This document shows positions 45,869 to 56,329 of a stretch of 64,000 nt of DNA, in pieces. The position numbers were made by a program, and so were the translations under genes. Positions within the stretch are counted from its first letter, which is position 1. Each line of letters begins with the position of its first letter. Below the pieces are notes generated by a model. The model worked only from the letters and a program-made list of their open reading frames with translations, ran no database searches and had not been told where the DNA came from. The stretch lies in NCBI GenBank assembly GCA_038380435.1, contig JAWZYU010000009.1:63393901-63457900 (forward strand), read 5' to 3'. Source of the DNA: Ryuthela nishihirai (lineage: Eukaryota > Arthropoda > Arachnida > Araneae > Heptathelidae).

Positions 45869-46867
45869 ACATTGGTGACGTCACATGCTGCCAACCGCAA
45901 CGTTTTCCCTTTGAGCCATGCGGAATGCACTAAGTATGATCGGCGTTAACTAAAAAAATTAGCCATTCATAATTTCTAACTATCAGGACTCCTATTAGTA
46001 CTTATTGTTCATCTGACTTCGAAAATTGCTTTCTGACAAATGATTTTGAAAGAGTAGCCAAAAGGAAATTTAGACTAGAACCAGGACAATCCACAAGCTA
46101 GTAATATGTAGTTCAGCATTTACTAACTGTAGTTGCTGCGAGTAGAGGTTTTAAATAATTGACCAAAATACAGATTTTTGGTAAAATAATAACAAAAAAA
46201 TTATATTTATTAAAATTTAAAAGTCTACAAAATTCCACCATAGGCTTAGAAAGGTGGATGATTAAACAGTTAATTTAAGACAGTTAAAGTGACAACTAAA
46301 GTGAAGTGAAAGCAGTCACTTAAAACTGAAATCAGAGTAACTATACCGTAAATGAAGACTATTCTCAGGAAAGAGGACTGGATTCTGCTAGGATTCTTCT
46401 AAGTGCAAACGGAAACAAATATAGAAAGTAGCCACTTCAGATTTTTCTGGTCGTGGTTTTTTCCCAAAGTAATGCAAAATTTCGGAAAAGTTAACTTAGC
46501 TACAGTTTAAGAATAAGTTTAATATCTCTTTAATTCAGAAATATCTATCTTAAACCCCCCCCCCCCCCGAAATCAAGCTTAAAATTAGTCCAATGGGATC
46601 CACAAAAATTGGACTTAAGCGAAGAAAACAAGAGAAAGGTAGTAAGACCAAACCCTGGTCCGGTAATCGTGATCACCCCATACTGAATCTTTCCTCTGGC
46701 CGAAGCGTGGCTATATCATTCTGGCAACCCTGGGAATCATCCAACCCAATGAGCCAATCAGATGCAATCCCCAGGAAAAAGCGCTTTTAATATTATTAGC
46801 ATTTGCAAACCTGCTGGAGTGTTAAATTAAACCATTGTCAATAATAATGGTGTCCTCACAGAAAAAT

Positions 46868-47060
46868 GGATTGATTGGCTCAATCCGTAGGACATTAGGA
46901 TAGCAATCCGCAGTTTCCAGGTTAGAGTCTCAACTGTGTCAGAGTTGAATCGCCACCATGCCGTCGGTCATTAGGGGACATCGAGAGGTCCTTCTTCGCA
47001 ACTGAATGTTTAAACTGCAGCAATGTGTGGCTGGGGAGAATGCGTAATCACCTACATTCT
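46868..47060 (+). mobile_element. SINE-1 copy, worn 5' half
   Basis: GATTGGCTCAATCCGTAGG is the A box region; CAGGTTAGAGTCTCAACTGT stands for the B box; CCGTCGGTCATTAGGGGACA follows. The tail is missing. Confidence 0.6.
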
Positions 47061-47084
47061 GACCTGGATCTAGAAATAAAAACA

Positions 47085-47265
47085 GTGGTCCGACCAGGGC
47101 CTATCTAAGGGGGCGGGTATCTATGGTATGGCCTCCACCCCTATTGAGCTTATTAGTAACTAGAACGGTAGCAACACAAGTTTTAAATAAGTGTAAATTA
47201 CACGCATTTTTGAAGAAATGTTTTATAGATCACTAAAATTGAGGTAAAATTTTATACCGGGATGG
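47085..47265 (-). repeat. Dispersed repeat R4 copy
   Basis: In reverse, CTCAATTTTAGTGATCTATA AAACATTTCTTCAAAAATG and a CCCGCCCCCTTAGATAGGCC end match the family at 41085-41345. Confidence 0.55.
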
Positions 47266-47479
47266 CTTTCCTGATAGATTTTATTTTATTTATATATCAT
47301 GGCCTGGGTCCAACAGCCAACAGACTAAATCACAACAGACTCAAAAGCCATTCTGCTTTTGACCGGTTTTTGTTTTGGAAATTAATCTTGCTTAACGTTA
47401 TCTCTCTAAATTCTAAAGATCTTTTAAGAATAATTTTGCAAACTTTATATAATATATATTATTTTATGTTTCCGTTTCA

Positions 47480-47625
47480 GTTATTAAAGCTTTTCAATGA
47501 TCCTTGATATTATTATTAAAGCTTTCCAATGATCATTGATATTATTATTAACGATCTCTAACAATCCTTGATATTTTTATTAACGCTCTCCGATGATCCT
47601 TGATATTATTATTAACGTTCCCCAA
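47480..47625 (+). repeat. 32 bp minisatellite, four to five units
   Basis: GATCCTTGATATTATTATTA recurs exactly every 32 bases (47499, 47531, 47563, 47595) with few changes. Confidence 0.9.
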
Positions 47626-47731
47626 TTTTCTTTGGGATTTCCACTATATCAGGTCGTATTCTGCTTGAATAAAGAATCAAGAGGAAATGCTGAAGAATCA
47701 AAATATTCAAACACTATATTCGCCAAAAAAA

Positions 47732-48108
47732 TCGGAGTTGAATCAGTCGTTAGCGCACCAAGCTCGTAATCGATAGTTCCTAAGGTTTGAGTCCCAATTA
47801 TTCCATCGATGAGATTTATCTCCACGTTCCCCTGCCCTGCCCATGGTGAGAAAAGAACACCGATGGGTTTGGTATGGCCGCCGTTGGTCTGATGCGACGT
47901 TGAACAGTGTTCATGGGTGCAGGAGTGCCGTACACTCTGCACGTTAAAAAATACACTGGATAGCTTTGACGGGAAGCTTCCCTCTGTCTCCTAACAGCTG
48001 CCCAACAGGTCCCTTCCCCAAATCGTCTGTGAGCTTTGGGGGTCCTTATGACCTGGACATTTAGTTCTTTGGGCAAAAAAAATTCTCTCTGAGGCACACA
48101 ACCACAAC
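47732..48108 (+). mobile_element. SINE-1 copy
   Basis: Head GTTGAATCAGTCGTTAGCGC, near-B box GGTTTGAGTCCC; full body to CTCTCTGAGGCACACAACC. Confidence 0.9.
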
Positions 48109-48114
48109 GCAAAA

Positions 48115-49320
48115 AACCTTAGCAATGTTAAGTATGAACAGTAGTTATAAAGCATGGAATTTCTTTTTTTTTTTAAGAAGCTGCAGGGATTTTGCTGATT
48201 GTATATACCTATACATGGTCACAAGAGAGTGAAAGAACGTAAACATCATTAGGAAGAAATTGTTTCAATACGAAACCCATAGTTTCAAAGAATTCATGTT
48301 CTTTATATAACATATTCCTTAATAACTTTACTTATATAAACTCAGAGTTAACTTAGCAATCATCTTGCTGTAAACCAGTAAGTTCGCAAAAATGGCAACA
48401 TGTTCAAGAAGTAAAAGCCATATAGAACCACAAACTCACATTACCTGAATATTCCACAGAGTATACACAAACTTAGCCATTAGACTCACTACCTCCATTT
48501 CGAAACTACTGACAAATTAGAAACTCGTAACGTGCATCTTGATTAAAAATGTTGAATGAGCTCAATTTATACCTAAAATGCTCTGTAACTTTGTGGCATC
48601 GCCCAGATAACAGCCGCAGAACAGGAAACTTTCATGTGTGTAATAATCATACATTATTCGCGTCCCCGATTCCCAGCACACACAAACTTCTACCTTCTCC
48701 AGCAACCAGAAATGGAGTGTGAGTGCACGAAACCGCGTTTCAATATCGGAACATCTGTTGCTCTACGGCTTTTAAGAGAATGTTTTGATTTGCATCGGCT
48801 GGAAAATTATGCGAGGCTTAATCCCAAAAGGCTTTAAAGTTATGTGGCGACCGAAATCTTATTTTAAAAGAGAAAACGTTTGAAGTGTGTGCGACCTCTC
48901 TTGCTCATTGCCAGTCGTCGGCAAACTCTCTGGCGTGGCCTGAGACTAGGGACGGGTGGCATCTTTGATGTCAACGATGCCTCGAAGAGGAGAAAGAGCT
49001 CTCGTGAGCATCAAAGAGTTTTGAACTTTTATTAGAAGTGACATGCGTGCAACATGCCACAAAGAGGATAATGTAAAGAGGATAATTACAATTTTTATTT
49101 TTAAAACGGTCCAGAGAAATCGAAACCTTGCGTTAGCAACTGAGCTTTAGAAGTAGTAACGTTGAGTGTTCCTACAAAGAACTATTACTTGACTCTTCTC
49201 ATAAAATGGAACTTTACCTTTTACGCATATATACGCTTAAAAGTCAAAGTATGATTTTCCTGCGATCTTATGATGCGTTAGATTAAATTACATTTTATAT
49301 AACATATATTTAAAAAAAAT
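48115..49320. other. No feature recognised
   Basis: AT-rich, then a GC-richer non-repetitive patch at 48640-49010. The 67-codon frame at 48634-48837 has no known motif. Confidence 0.3.
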
Positions 49321-49344
49321 GTCGAAATAAGGAATACCACTGAG

Positions 49345-49415
49345 AGACCCCTTGGACAGCTGTTAGGAGACAGATGGAAGCCTCCCAACAAGGCTATACT
49401 GCATGTTCATATTAT
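49345..49415 (-). mobile_element. SINE-1 fragment
   Basis: CCCTTGGACAGCTGTTAGGA and GACAGATGGAAGCCTCCC are the reverse of the SINE-1 body segment. Confidence 0.7.
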
Positions 49416-49424
49416 TAAACTTAT

Positions 49425-49650
49425 TTCAAAATTTGCTGCAATTTTAAAGAAATGTTTTAAAGACCTGTAAAACGGAGGGCGAAATGTTATATTGAATTTG
49501 AAATCCAGTCTCTTGAGCTCCCCCCCCCCTTTTTTTTTGCATTTTTCTGCCTCTATTGTGTTTCTTGCCCCCCCCCCCTTCACATTTTTCCAACTCGGTT
49601 ATGTTTCTTGCCCATCCCCACCTCGAATTTTTTTTTAGATTCTGACTTGT
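49425..49650 (-). repeat. Dispersed repeat R4 copy with internal duplication and poly-C
   Basis: The reverse strand gives the TCCGTTTTACAGGTCTTTAA core, AGAGACTGGATTTCAAA, then two copies of a GGGGGGCAAGAAACA block. The poly-C runs at 49520 and 49570 are expansions of the G-run in this block. Confidence 0.7.
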
Positions 49651-49659
49651 TTCTTAATA

Positions 49660-49875
49660 TTCGTTTAAAGTTTGAAATTTCCGACTTTTTTCACCGTTAG
49701 AGAGCTAAAAATAAATGTTTGGGATATTTCAAAATTGTGAATAATAACAGTTTATGAATATCTATCCAACGCAAAAATAAATTTTAATTTGTCTCTGAAA
49801 ACAAACAATTGTCTCTTAAACAAATAAATTGCATCGCAGCCTCCCCTCCCACCGCCCTAAGTGCAAGGATTAAAA
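49660..49875 (+). repeat. Single unit of the ~300 bp satellite
   Basis: TTTTTTCACCGTTAGAGAG, TGAATATCTATCCAACGC, GAAAACAAACAATTGTCTCT and a C-rich block follow the same order as 31600-31900. Confidence 0.75.
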
Positions 49876-49943
49876 TAAGTTAATCAATAAAATAAGTTAA
49901 TTAAAACAAATCATCAATTGAGTTTTGAACAATTTACTTAGAA

Positions 49944-50261
49944 CAGCCCTGGGCAAATTACGGCTAGCCACTTCCTTTTGTCCTGTCCCAGAACTATTGA
50001 TGACAAATTAATTAATTTTGCAAAAGAGAAAAAGAACGTGTATAGGACAAGAAGTCCAACTTTGGCGAAGGGAGTTCTCATTAAAAAAATTAATTTTAAT
50101 AAAATTATATTGTTTTTGTTTCATTTCATTTACATTGGCAATATATACGTACATTCCTTATTGATTATATATTTCTTTGGCAGCCTATTACTCCATTTCA
50201 GTCCCCTATGCGGTCTTCCATTCCATTTCAGTCCTTCCGCTAAAATGTTTGCCCAGGGATG
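49944..50261. mobile_element. 318 bp non-autonomous hAT element
   Basis: Starts CAGCCCTGGGCAAATTACGG and ends GTTTGCCCAGGGATG, so the ends are inverted with one or two changes. The 8-base flanks are ACTTAGAA (49936-49943) and ACCTAGAA (50262-50269), a target duplication with one change. Eight bases is the rule for hAT elements. The interior has no transposase; the 94-codon frame across it has no domain. Confidence 0.9.
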
Positions 50262-50286
50262 ACCTAGAACATACCAAAACACATAA

Positions 50287-50380
50287 TTACCATGTTATGT
50301 CAATGGGAAAATAACTTGGAAGCTCTATAACTTCTAACATATGCATTAAGCGGAAAAATGTGATTAACGATAAATTAAAG
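50287..50380 (+). repeat. R5 fragment
   Basis: CATGTTATGTCAATGGGAAA, GGAAGCTCTATAACTTCT and GGAAAAATGTGATTAACG match one arm of the R5 fold-back. Confidence 0.65.
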
Positions 50381-50389
50381 ATCATAATC

Positions 50390-50780
50390 AAATCTAATTG
50401 AATCTCAAATTTTTTTAACATAATTCAACAATGAATGATATGAAATCTTCAGTAATTACATTTATCAAGGATAACAAATTAGAATATTTAAATAGCAATA
50501 CATATATAATGTAAAATACAGTATCCTACATATAGTATATACATGGAAAAAATAGAATATTTTTAATATGTATAAACAAGGAGCTAAATACAAGCTCATC
50601 CAGGTTATGATATAAAATTTATTATTATTTCATAAAAGTAAATACAAAATTATACCAATTAATGAATAAGCAACAATAAATAAGTAAGTGAAACGCTTTC
50701 AGAATTAAGTTGAATCTTCAGTAGCAATGAAATTTAATGATTTTATTTTTATACATCGCAAATAACATCAACTTCTTCAA
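50390..50780. other. AT-rich stretch, possibly LINE tail
   Basis: Very AT-rich with no ORF; it may be the 3' non-coding part of the minus-strand LINE that follows. Confidence 0.3.
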
Positions 50781-50789
50781 TTGTTAATA

Positions 50790-51340
50790 AATATTCCTTT
50801 AACAATTTTTTGGATGTTCTTAAACATTTCTCATTTCTTATATTATTACTTAAAGTGTTGAAATCTCGATAAATTCCGAATTAGTCGATTTTGTGAAAAC
50901 ATAAAGATAGCAAATTAAATATAAAATACCCTCTCCAACAATGAATTACGTATAATAAAGTCGATTGTACTCATGCAAAATAAAGACAACGAAGGAAGTT
51001 GATATTTACAAAATGTTTTAAAACAAAATTTGCATAACATTTGATTCAATTTGTTGCATGTATTGTAAATATGCGTTTTCCATTTTAAATTAGAATCAAT
51101 TATTAAACCCAAAAAAATTACAACTTTTAGTTTTATTGATAATTTCACAATTACCAGCATTATTATCACATTTAATTTTGTGATACTGTATTATGAAATT
51201 TGGTAAGTTTCAGTTCGAAAAATATATTATTGTTTTTTTTTTTTAACATTCAACTCTAATTCATTTTTTCATAAACCAATCACGAACAATAGTTTAATAT
51301 GAGTTAATGTTATTTAACAAAATATCATAGTTAATATCAT
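50790..51340 (-). pseudogene. LINE reverse transcriptase C-terminal fragment
   Basis: The 84-codon frame (50915-51169) includes FLGLIIDSNLKWKTHIYNTC, the conserved block just after the RT palm in CR1/Jockey-type LINEs, followed by CNKLNQMLCKF. Upstream frames (51180-51230) add ELKLTKFHNTVSQ, and downstream (50800-50890) an RNLSRFQHF-like tail with stops. 5' truncated, dead. It is on the strand opposite to the two larger LINEs. Confidence 0.75.
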
Positions 51341-51390
51341 AGTTAATATTATATTATAGTACAATGATCAGAGTAAAGTTAGGGCGCCAT

Positions 51391-51515
51391 TTGCCTTATC
51401 CCAGCGCCCTATCTTCCTTTGAAGTGAATACGAACTCAGTGACTGATTGTTGCACCATCGATATGTTTTAGGTTTATTTCCTACTTTTTAGAGCACATAT
51501 AAAAAGATAAGTATT
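51391..51515 (+). repeat. Half palindrome of the palindrome/array family, copy C
   Basis: CGCCCTATCTTCCTTTGAAG, GAATACGAACTCAGTGACTG and TTGCACCATCGATATGTTTT form the right arm only; the left arm is absent. It directly precedes the start of copy D. Confidence 0.8.
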
Positions 51516-51649
51516 TTTAATTTTTTTTTATTTATTTATATTTTTTACATATTATTTTTTACATATAAATGTTTTTCACTCGTCACTTGTCAGTTTGTCC
51601 GTTTCTCAGTTTGTTGATATGTGGATTTTTCAAAACAGTTCTAGATAGA

Positions 51650-52430
51650 TCAATATTTTAATTCACTACTCTCAATACCAATATATAACTCAATACAAAA
51701 CTCTGAAATAAGGAACTGATGTTTACATAAAATTATTTTTCTTCAAGAATTCACACCAAGCTTATTAACACAAATTATAAAATATATATATGAAAGCTAA
51801 ATATTAAAGTTAAAAACAAAATGAACAATTTGAAAGCAATAAATAAATGAGCACTCCAATTGAGTGAAACAAAGCTCGTATTTCGAGAAGTTGAAGAATA
51901 TATATTTGTAAAATTAACTACAATGTTATAAAAATTTTAACATTTAAACTACAGTTTTCTTTTTATAAATAGTTTTACGTCATCAGAATCCATTAACCAG
52001 TCCGATATTAACCTTTTGAAACAGTAATTTTTTTTTTCGTTTTTAATGTGACACCAGAGCAGTAAATTTTTGGTGCGAAATAAACATAATGCTTTTGGGA
52101 ACATGTTTTTTTTTAGCATAAGACATTATTGAATGCACAATTGTTGATACACGTGTATATTTAGGAAATAACTTAGAATCATCCCAATTTTGTTTATTGT
52201 TTATTATTAGGAAATAAATATATAATTTCCTAACTGGTAAGATATTTAATGTTTAATAATAACTTTTTATACCATCAAATTTCTTCTTTTTAGCATACAT
52301 ATCTATGCATAATTTCGAGAACATTTGTAGTGGTTTCAAATCTGTCTCATAAACCTTCCCAAGATATAATGCCATACTTCAAATAAGATTTTACCTATGA
52401 ATTACATATAATTTTTAACATTGACGTTCC
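51650..52430 (-). mobile_element. LINE 3' fragment inserted in copy D
   Basis: The minus strand reads VKSYLKYGIISWEG (near 52390), the SYGIxxWG block of LINE RT tails, then decayed frames with KKKFDGIKS and an AT-rich end at 51650. The surrounding array element reads through if this stretch is removed (compare 61075-61100). A short possible target duplication is GTTC(T/C)A. Confidence 0.7.
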
Positions 52431-53180
52431 ACTATATCTTTCGACGCAGCGGACAAACTTAACATTTTATGTGTCAAATGAAAGCGTATGAAGCAAGGAG
52501 TGTCATAGGCTGTAAAACATTTTGGCATCCCATGCTTTCTTCCCCCTGAAAAAGGGGAAATATGGAAACGATTGTTCCGCTATATCTTTGGATTGCAACG
52601 AGCTATGTGTGAAATCGAAGTTAACAAAATGCAGAGTGTCACATATTATGAAAATTTAGCTCCCTTCCCTTCCTTATTCCCCCCAAAAATGGTAAATATG
52701 AATACGTCATTCCGCTATATTTTCGGAATTCTAAGGTCGAAGGTCAAATGAAAGCTTGTGATGTGGGTAATGAATTTGGACAATAAAATATACTCCCCAT
52801 TGATCTCTTTCTCTCTAAAAATGGGGGAAGTATGAAAGTGGTTCTTCTAGTATGCCCTCCGAATGGGAAGGCCTACAGTTACGAGTTGTCAAATGAAAGC
52901 AAATATGAGGACAGTTGTAGACTACTTCGAATTATGCCTCACCACACTCCCCTACCCTAAAAGGGGATGGAAATTTAGGCGTGGTGGACTTAATGAGTTA
53001 TATCGCAAATTAAAATTTTTGACATATCCAATGTAATGGGATACTTCAAATACGACTCCAAAAAAGGGGAAGCAAAAATGTGGCCAATGTTTATCAGTCA
53101 TATATCAATTGAAGTTTCTGAAGATAAGTGTTTTAGTAGCAAAGAAAAAATATAAATAAATTAAAAAATAAAAAAAAAAA

Positions 53181-53418
53181 CCTATCATCCCATATGCATC
53201 TAAAAAGCAGAAAATAAACCTGAAATATATCAATGGTGCAATCTGTCACTGATTCGTATTCATTTCAAAGGAAGATAGGGTGCCGATTTTCCTATACAAC
53301 GAGATTGCCTGCATCCTCTCTTCCTTTGAAGTGAATACGAATTCAGTTATTGATTGCACCATCGATATGCTTTAGGTTTATTTTCTACATTTTAGGGAGC
53401 ACATAGGAAGATGGGTAT
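53181..53418. repeat. Palindrome of copy D
   Basis: Arms of about 105 bases: CCTATCATCCCATATGCATC...TTCAAAGGAAGATAGGGTGC and CTCTTCCTTTGAAGTGAATA...AGCACATAGGAAGATGGGTA, spacer about 30 bases. Confidence 0.9.
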
Positions 53419-53429
53419 TATTTATGTTT

Positions 53430-53885
53430 TTAAATTCTCTGCTAACTTTTCTCTGCCCTGTGGGATAAAAGTGACACCAATAGGCTAAAAAAAGTTCTCC
53501 ATCCATTGGAAGGGAAGTTAATCATTGGTCATTTGTGCAATATTGGGTTCGCCAGGTCACAAAAACCCCTTGGGCTCAGAGAAAGTTGATTCACTGGATA
53601 GCTGTTGGTAAACAGATGGTAGACTCCCGTCAAGGCCATCCAACGTGTCCTTTAATAATTTCAGTGTGTCACGGCTTAGCGTCCCATCCGACGGACGGTG
53701 GCTTTTTGGACCCATCCGACGTTCGGCCTACTGTCCGAGTGGAAAATGGGGAGGACTAGAACCTGGAAATTGCATATTACCAGCCTGGCGCGCGGGGATA
53801 AATCTCAACGCTCGCCCATGTGGGACTCGAAACTGGGAACTGCAGATTACGAGCCTGGATCGCTACCGATTGCGACACTCTCCTT
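53430..53885 (-). mobile_element. SINE-1 composite, two tandem heads
   Basis: In reverse orientation the body (53550-53740) leads into a worn tRNA head (ACCTGGAAATTGCATATTAC CAGCCTGGCGCGC, to 53795) and then straight into a second body-head junction (GGGGATAAATCTCAACGCTC... GGGAACTGCAGATTACGAGC, to 53885). Confidence 0.75.
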
Positions 53886-54075
53886 TCCCCACTTGTGCAG
53901 GAGAGTCGCACCTAGTGCACGTGAAGGAAAAATCTGGAAGACCCTGACTGGGTCTGCCTCCTAATATCACTTCAATGGCTCTGAACACTTGGGGTCCATA
54001 TGACCTGTGTGTGTGTGTGTGTACAGTGTCCAAATAAGTGACACTCAAAGGTAAAGCATTCCAACCCAGCCTCAG
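53886..54075 (+). mobile_element. SINE-1 3' half in forward orientation
   Basis: GCAGGAGAGTCGCACCTAGT GCACGTGAAGG, TGGGTCTGCCTCCTAAT, GGGGTCCATATGACCTG, a (GT)8 run at 54006, and GTGACACTCAAAGGTAAAGC at the end. It faces the reversed copy at 53430-53885. Confidence 0.8.
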
Positions 54076-54504
54076 TTACAATAAATCAGTTCTTGTTTTT
54101 TAACGGCGGGCTTGCACGTTACATCACGTATACTACCACAGCTGGGTATTATTCTTTGCAACCAGTTAATGGTATATTGATAATGTAGACACAATACTTT
54201 TTTTTCCTATTCAGTCTCACGGGAAAATATTTTTTTCGCACCATTAGCAGAGATCAAACAGTGATTATTTTACCGTCCACGAGGCTTATGTCGAATTTCG
54301 TGCTTCTTTTTTCATGCTCAATTTTCTTCGTAGCGATACGTTTTCAATCAACCGATAAAACTCACGCTAGCAATATGAAACAAATATTTTTCACTGCAAG
54401 ATACGTAACAACTATTAAGACGTGCAATGTATATTGTGTAAACCTTCTCATTAGCGATGTAATTTTCTTTACCCATAGCTCAGCCTTCACTATTACTATT
54501 TCTG

Positions 54505-54850
54505 GTGGGGCAGGGGTGGCTCAGTCGGTAGCGCGCCAGGCTTGTAATCTGCAATTGCAGTTCGAGTCCCATCTGCGCCATTGTTGAGAATTATCTGCCC
54601 TAAACTCCTATCCTACTCCCGGTCAGCATGGGGACATAGATGGACATGAAAAGGCCGTTGTCCGTCGGATGGAACATAAAGACGTGATTCATGTGTTGAG
54701 CCATACGCTGTACATGCGAGGCTTCATCTGCCCCATAACAGCTGTCCAGCTGGCCCTTTCTCTCAATCTTCTCTGAGTCCTTTTGACCTGGTCATTTAGC
54801 CCATTGCGTGCAAAAAACTCTACTCAGATATAAAACAACCTAACCCTTAT
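54505..54850 (+). mobile_element. SINE-1 copy
   Basis: GGGGCAGGGGTGGCTCAGTC GGTAGCGCGCC is an intact A box region; the B box reads GTTCGAGTCCC. The body is shortened near 54690-54720; ends AAAACAACCTAACCC. Confidence 0.95.
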
Positions 54851-54861
54851 TTCCAGTGACT

Positions 54862-55560
54862 CTATAGCAGAGTTGTTCAACCTTTTTTACGGAGAGTTTT
54901 TTATTGTAATTCCGCGATGTACTAGCATATTTTATCATGTAAAAGAAAACTATTGCATTTTTTTAACATAGTCTTTGGAAAAAGCGTTAAGTTGTAGCCA
55001 GGAAATGAAGCCACACAATAAAATGAGTAACAGGGTTAAAAAAATTGAACGTTTAAATATTTCAATAAACAAGGAACTTTAATTACATTAAAAAATCTAA
55101 TGTGTTTTTAACAAAACTCCCTAATGTGATACTTGACACTGCATGGCTGCTGCAATTTTTTCAAATTGTGGTATATGTTCAAAGCGCGTCTCAAACACTG
55201 GTCCATATGCTCGTCAGTTAGCGTATTTCTAATTTTAGATTTGATAATTTGCATGTCAGAAAACGCTCAGTCTTCCAACGATGTCGACCCAAGGTATTAT
55301 GTTTTAGGCATTATGTTTTGAACGGCATTTGTGAAATTTGGGCATTTTTCTTTTGCGTACTCCTAAATAATGTCCTCTTTTGACTTCAAGTAGACATCAT
55401 TCCTCAATTTTATTACTTCTACTTCTATTTCTGCATTGAAGGCAGAATCGATCAAAAAGTAATCAGTGATCGACATATTCAACACCCCTGATCTCTAAGA
55501 ACTGAACTGTAACATGCGACCTGGAGTACAAGCTTATCAAGGAAGCAAATTTGCTTTAGT
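54862..55560 (-). pseudogene. hAT transposase C-terminal remnant (GTF2IRD2/ZBED-like)
   Basis: On the minus strand, a VEVIKLRNDVYLKSKEDII block (near 55410-55340), EYAKEKCPNF (near 55345), and AFSDMQIIKSKIRNTLTDEH (near 55265-55200) then MDQCLRRAL: the hAT dimerisation region, in which a LCExxFSxMKxIKSKxRSxLTDEHL motif is normal. The plus-strand start at 54862 reads CAGAGTTGTTCAACCTTTTTT, like a hAT end. Stops and frameshifts are present, and the N-terminal part is missing. Confidence 0.75.
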
Positions 55561-55564
55561 AGAT

Positions 55565-55930
55565 GTTGGGATGATTTCGGGCTTAAATTTCCAACTTCGT
55601 TTAGAGGGAAAAAAATTGACAAATATGTAAACCGTTTACAATAACGTGTGAGGTGGCATATTTTCTTTGATCTTCAGATTTTTCTCCTCCATTCTTTACG
55701 TGAAGACAAGTATAGTTGAAATCATTTATTTTTTTAAAAATCAAAACAGCCATAAGTTTTTGTTCAGTAGCTTTTTTTTTCCCGCAACGATCACTAACTT
55801 TAAAATTTTAGTAAGAGAGAGTTATATTGAAGAGCATATGGTGCGTTAGAGCAGGACGGAATTAAGATGCAGTAGGACTCTACGCCAAAGAAATATTTAA
55901 ACTCTTCATGACGTACAAAAGAAATAAATA
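55565..55930. other. No feature recognised
   Basis: AT-rich; the other end of the hAT element is not visible. Confidence 0.3.
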
Positions 55931-55936
55931 AATTGT

Positions 55937-55992
55937 TCCTCGTGCAGCTGTTTGCCACAAAGGTCTGGCAGGGGGCTGTCAGTTTAGTAACG
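55937..55992 (-). mobile_element. SINE-2 3' fragment
   Basis: GCAGCTGTTTGCCACAAAGG TCTGGCAGGG matches the reverse of the SINE-2 body at 40240-40275 and at 58510-58540. Confidence 0.6.
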
Positions 55993-56007
55993 CTATAAAG
56001 AAGTCAG

Positions 56008-56325
56008 TAAGTAATGGGTTGTGTTTTCCTCTCACAATTAGCTAAATGGCCAGGTCACAAGGATTTCTAGAGCTCAGAGAAGGTTGGAGAGGGGACCCCT
56101 GAACAGCTGTTAGGAAACTGATGGTAGCCTCCAGTCAAGGCAATCTAGCATATTCTTTAACGTGTAGAGGATATGGCCTCTCCTGCATACAGAGACACGG
56201 CTTATGTCCCATCCGACGGAGTGAGGGGAATTTTGCCGAAATAAATCTCAAGCTGGCCTAGCACGGAATCGAAGCTGGAAACTGCAGATTACGAGCCTAG
56301 CGCGCTATCGAATGAGTCAATGAGT
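56008..56325 (-). mobile_element. SINE-1 copy
   Basis: In reverse order: GGTTGTGTTTTCCTCTCA, GGGGACCCCTGAACAGCTGT, TTAACGTGTAGAGGATATGG, CGGAATCGAAGCTGGAAACT (worn B box) and CGAGCCTAGCGCGCTATCGA. The hypothetical GGAC-to-GTCC middle is partly deleted near 56225. Confidence 0.9.
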
Positions 56326-56329
56326 AATG

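Larger units (their letters stand above)
51546..53418 (+). mobile_element. Palindrome/tandem-array element, copy D, with LINE insertion
   Basis: Begins with CACTCGTCACTTGTCAG and CAAAACAGTTCTA (to about 51645), continues after an insertion of about 780 bases with CACTATATCTTTCGACGCAG and five array units (52440-53130), and ends in the palindrome 53181-53418. Without the insertion its length is about 1.09 kb, matching copies A and E. Confidence 0.85.
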
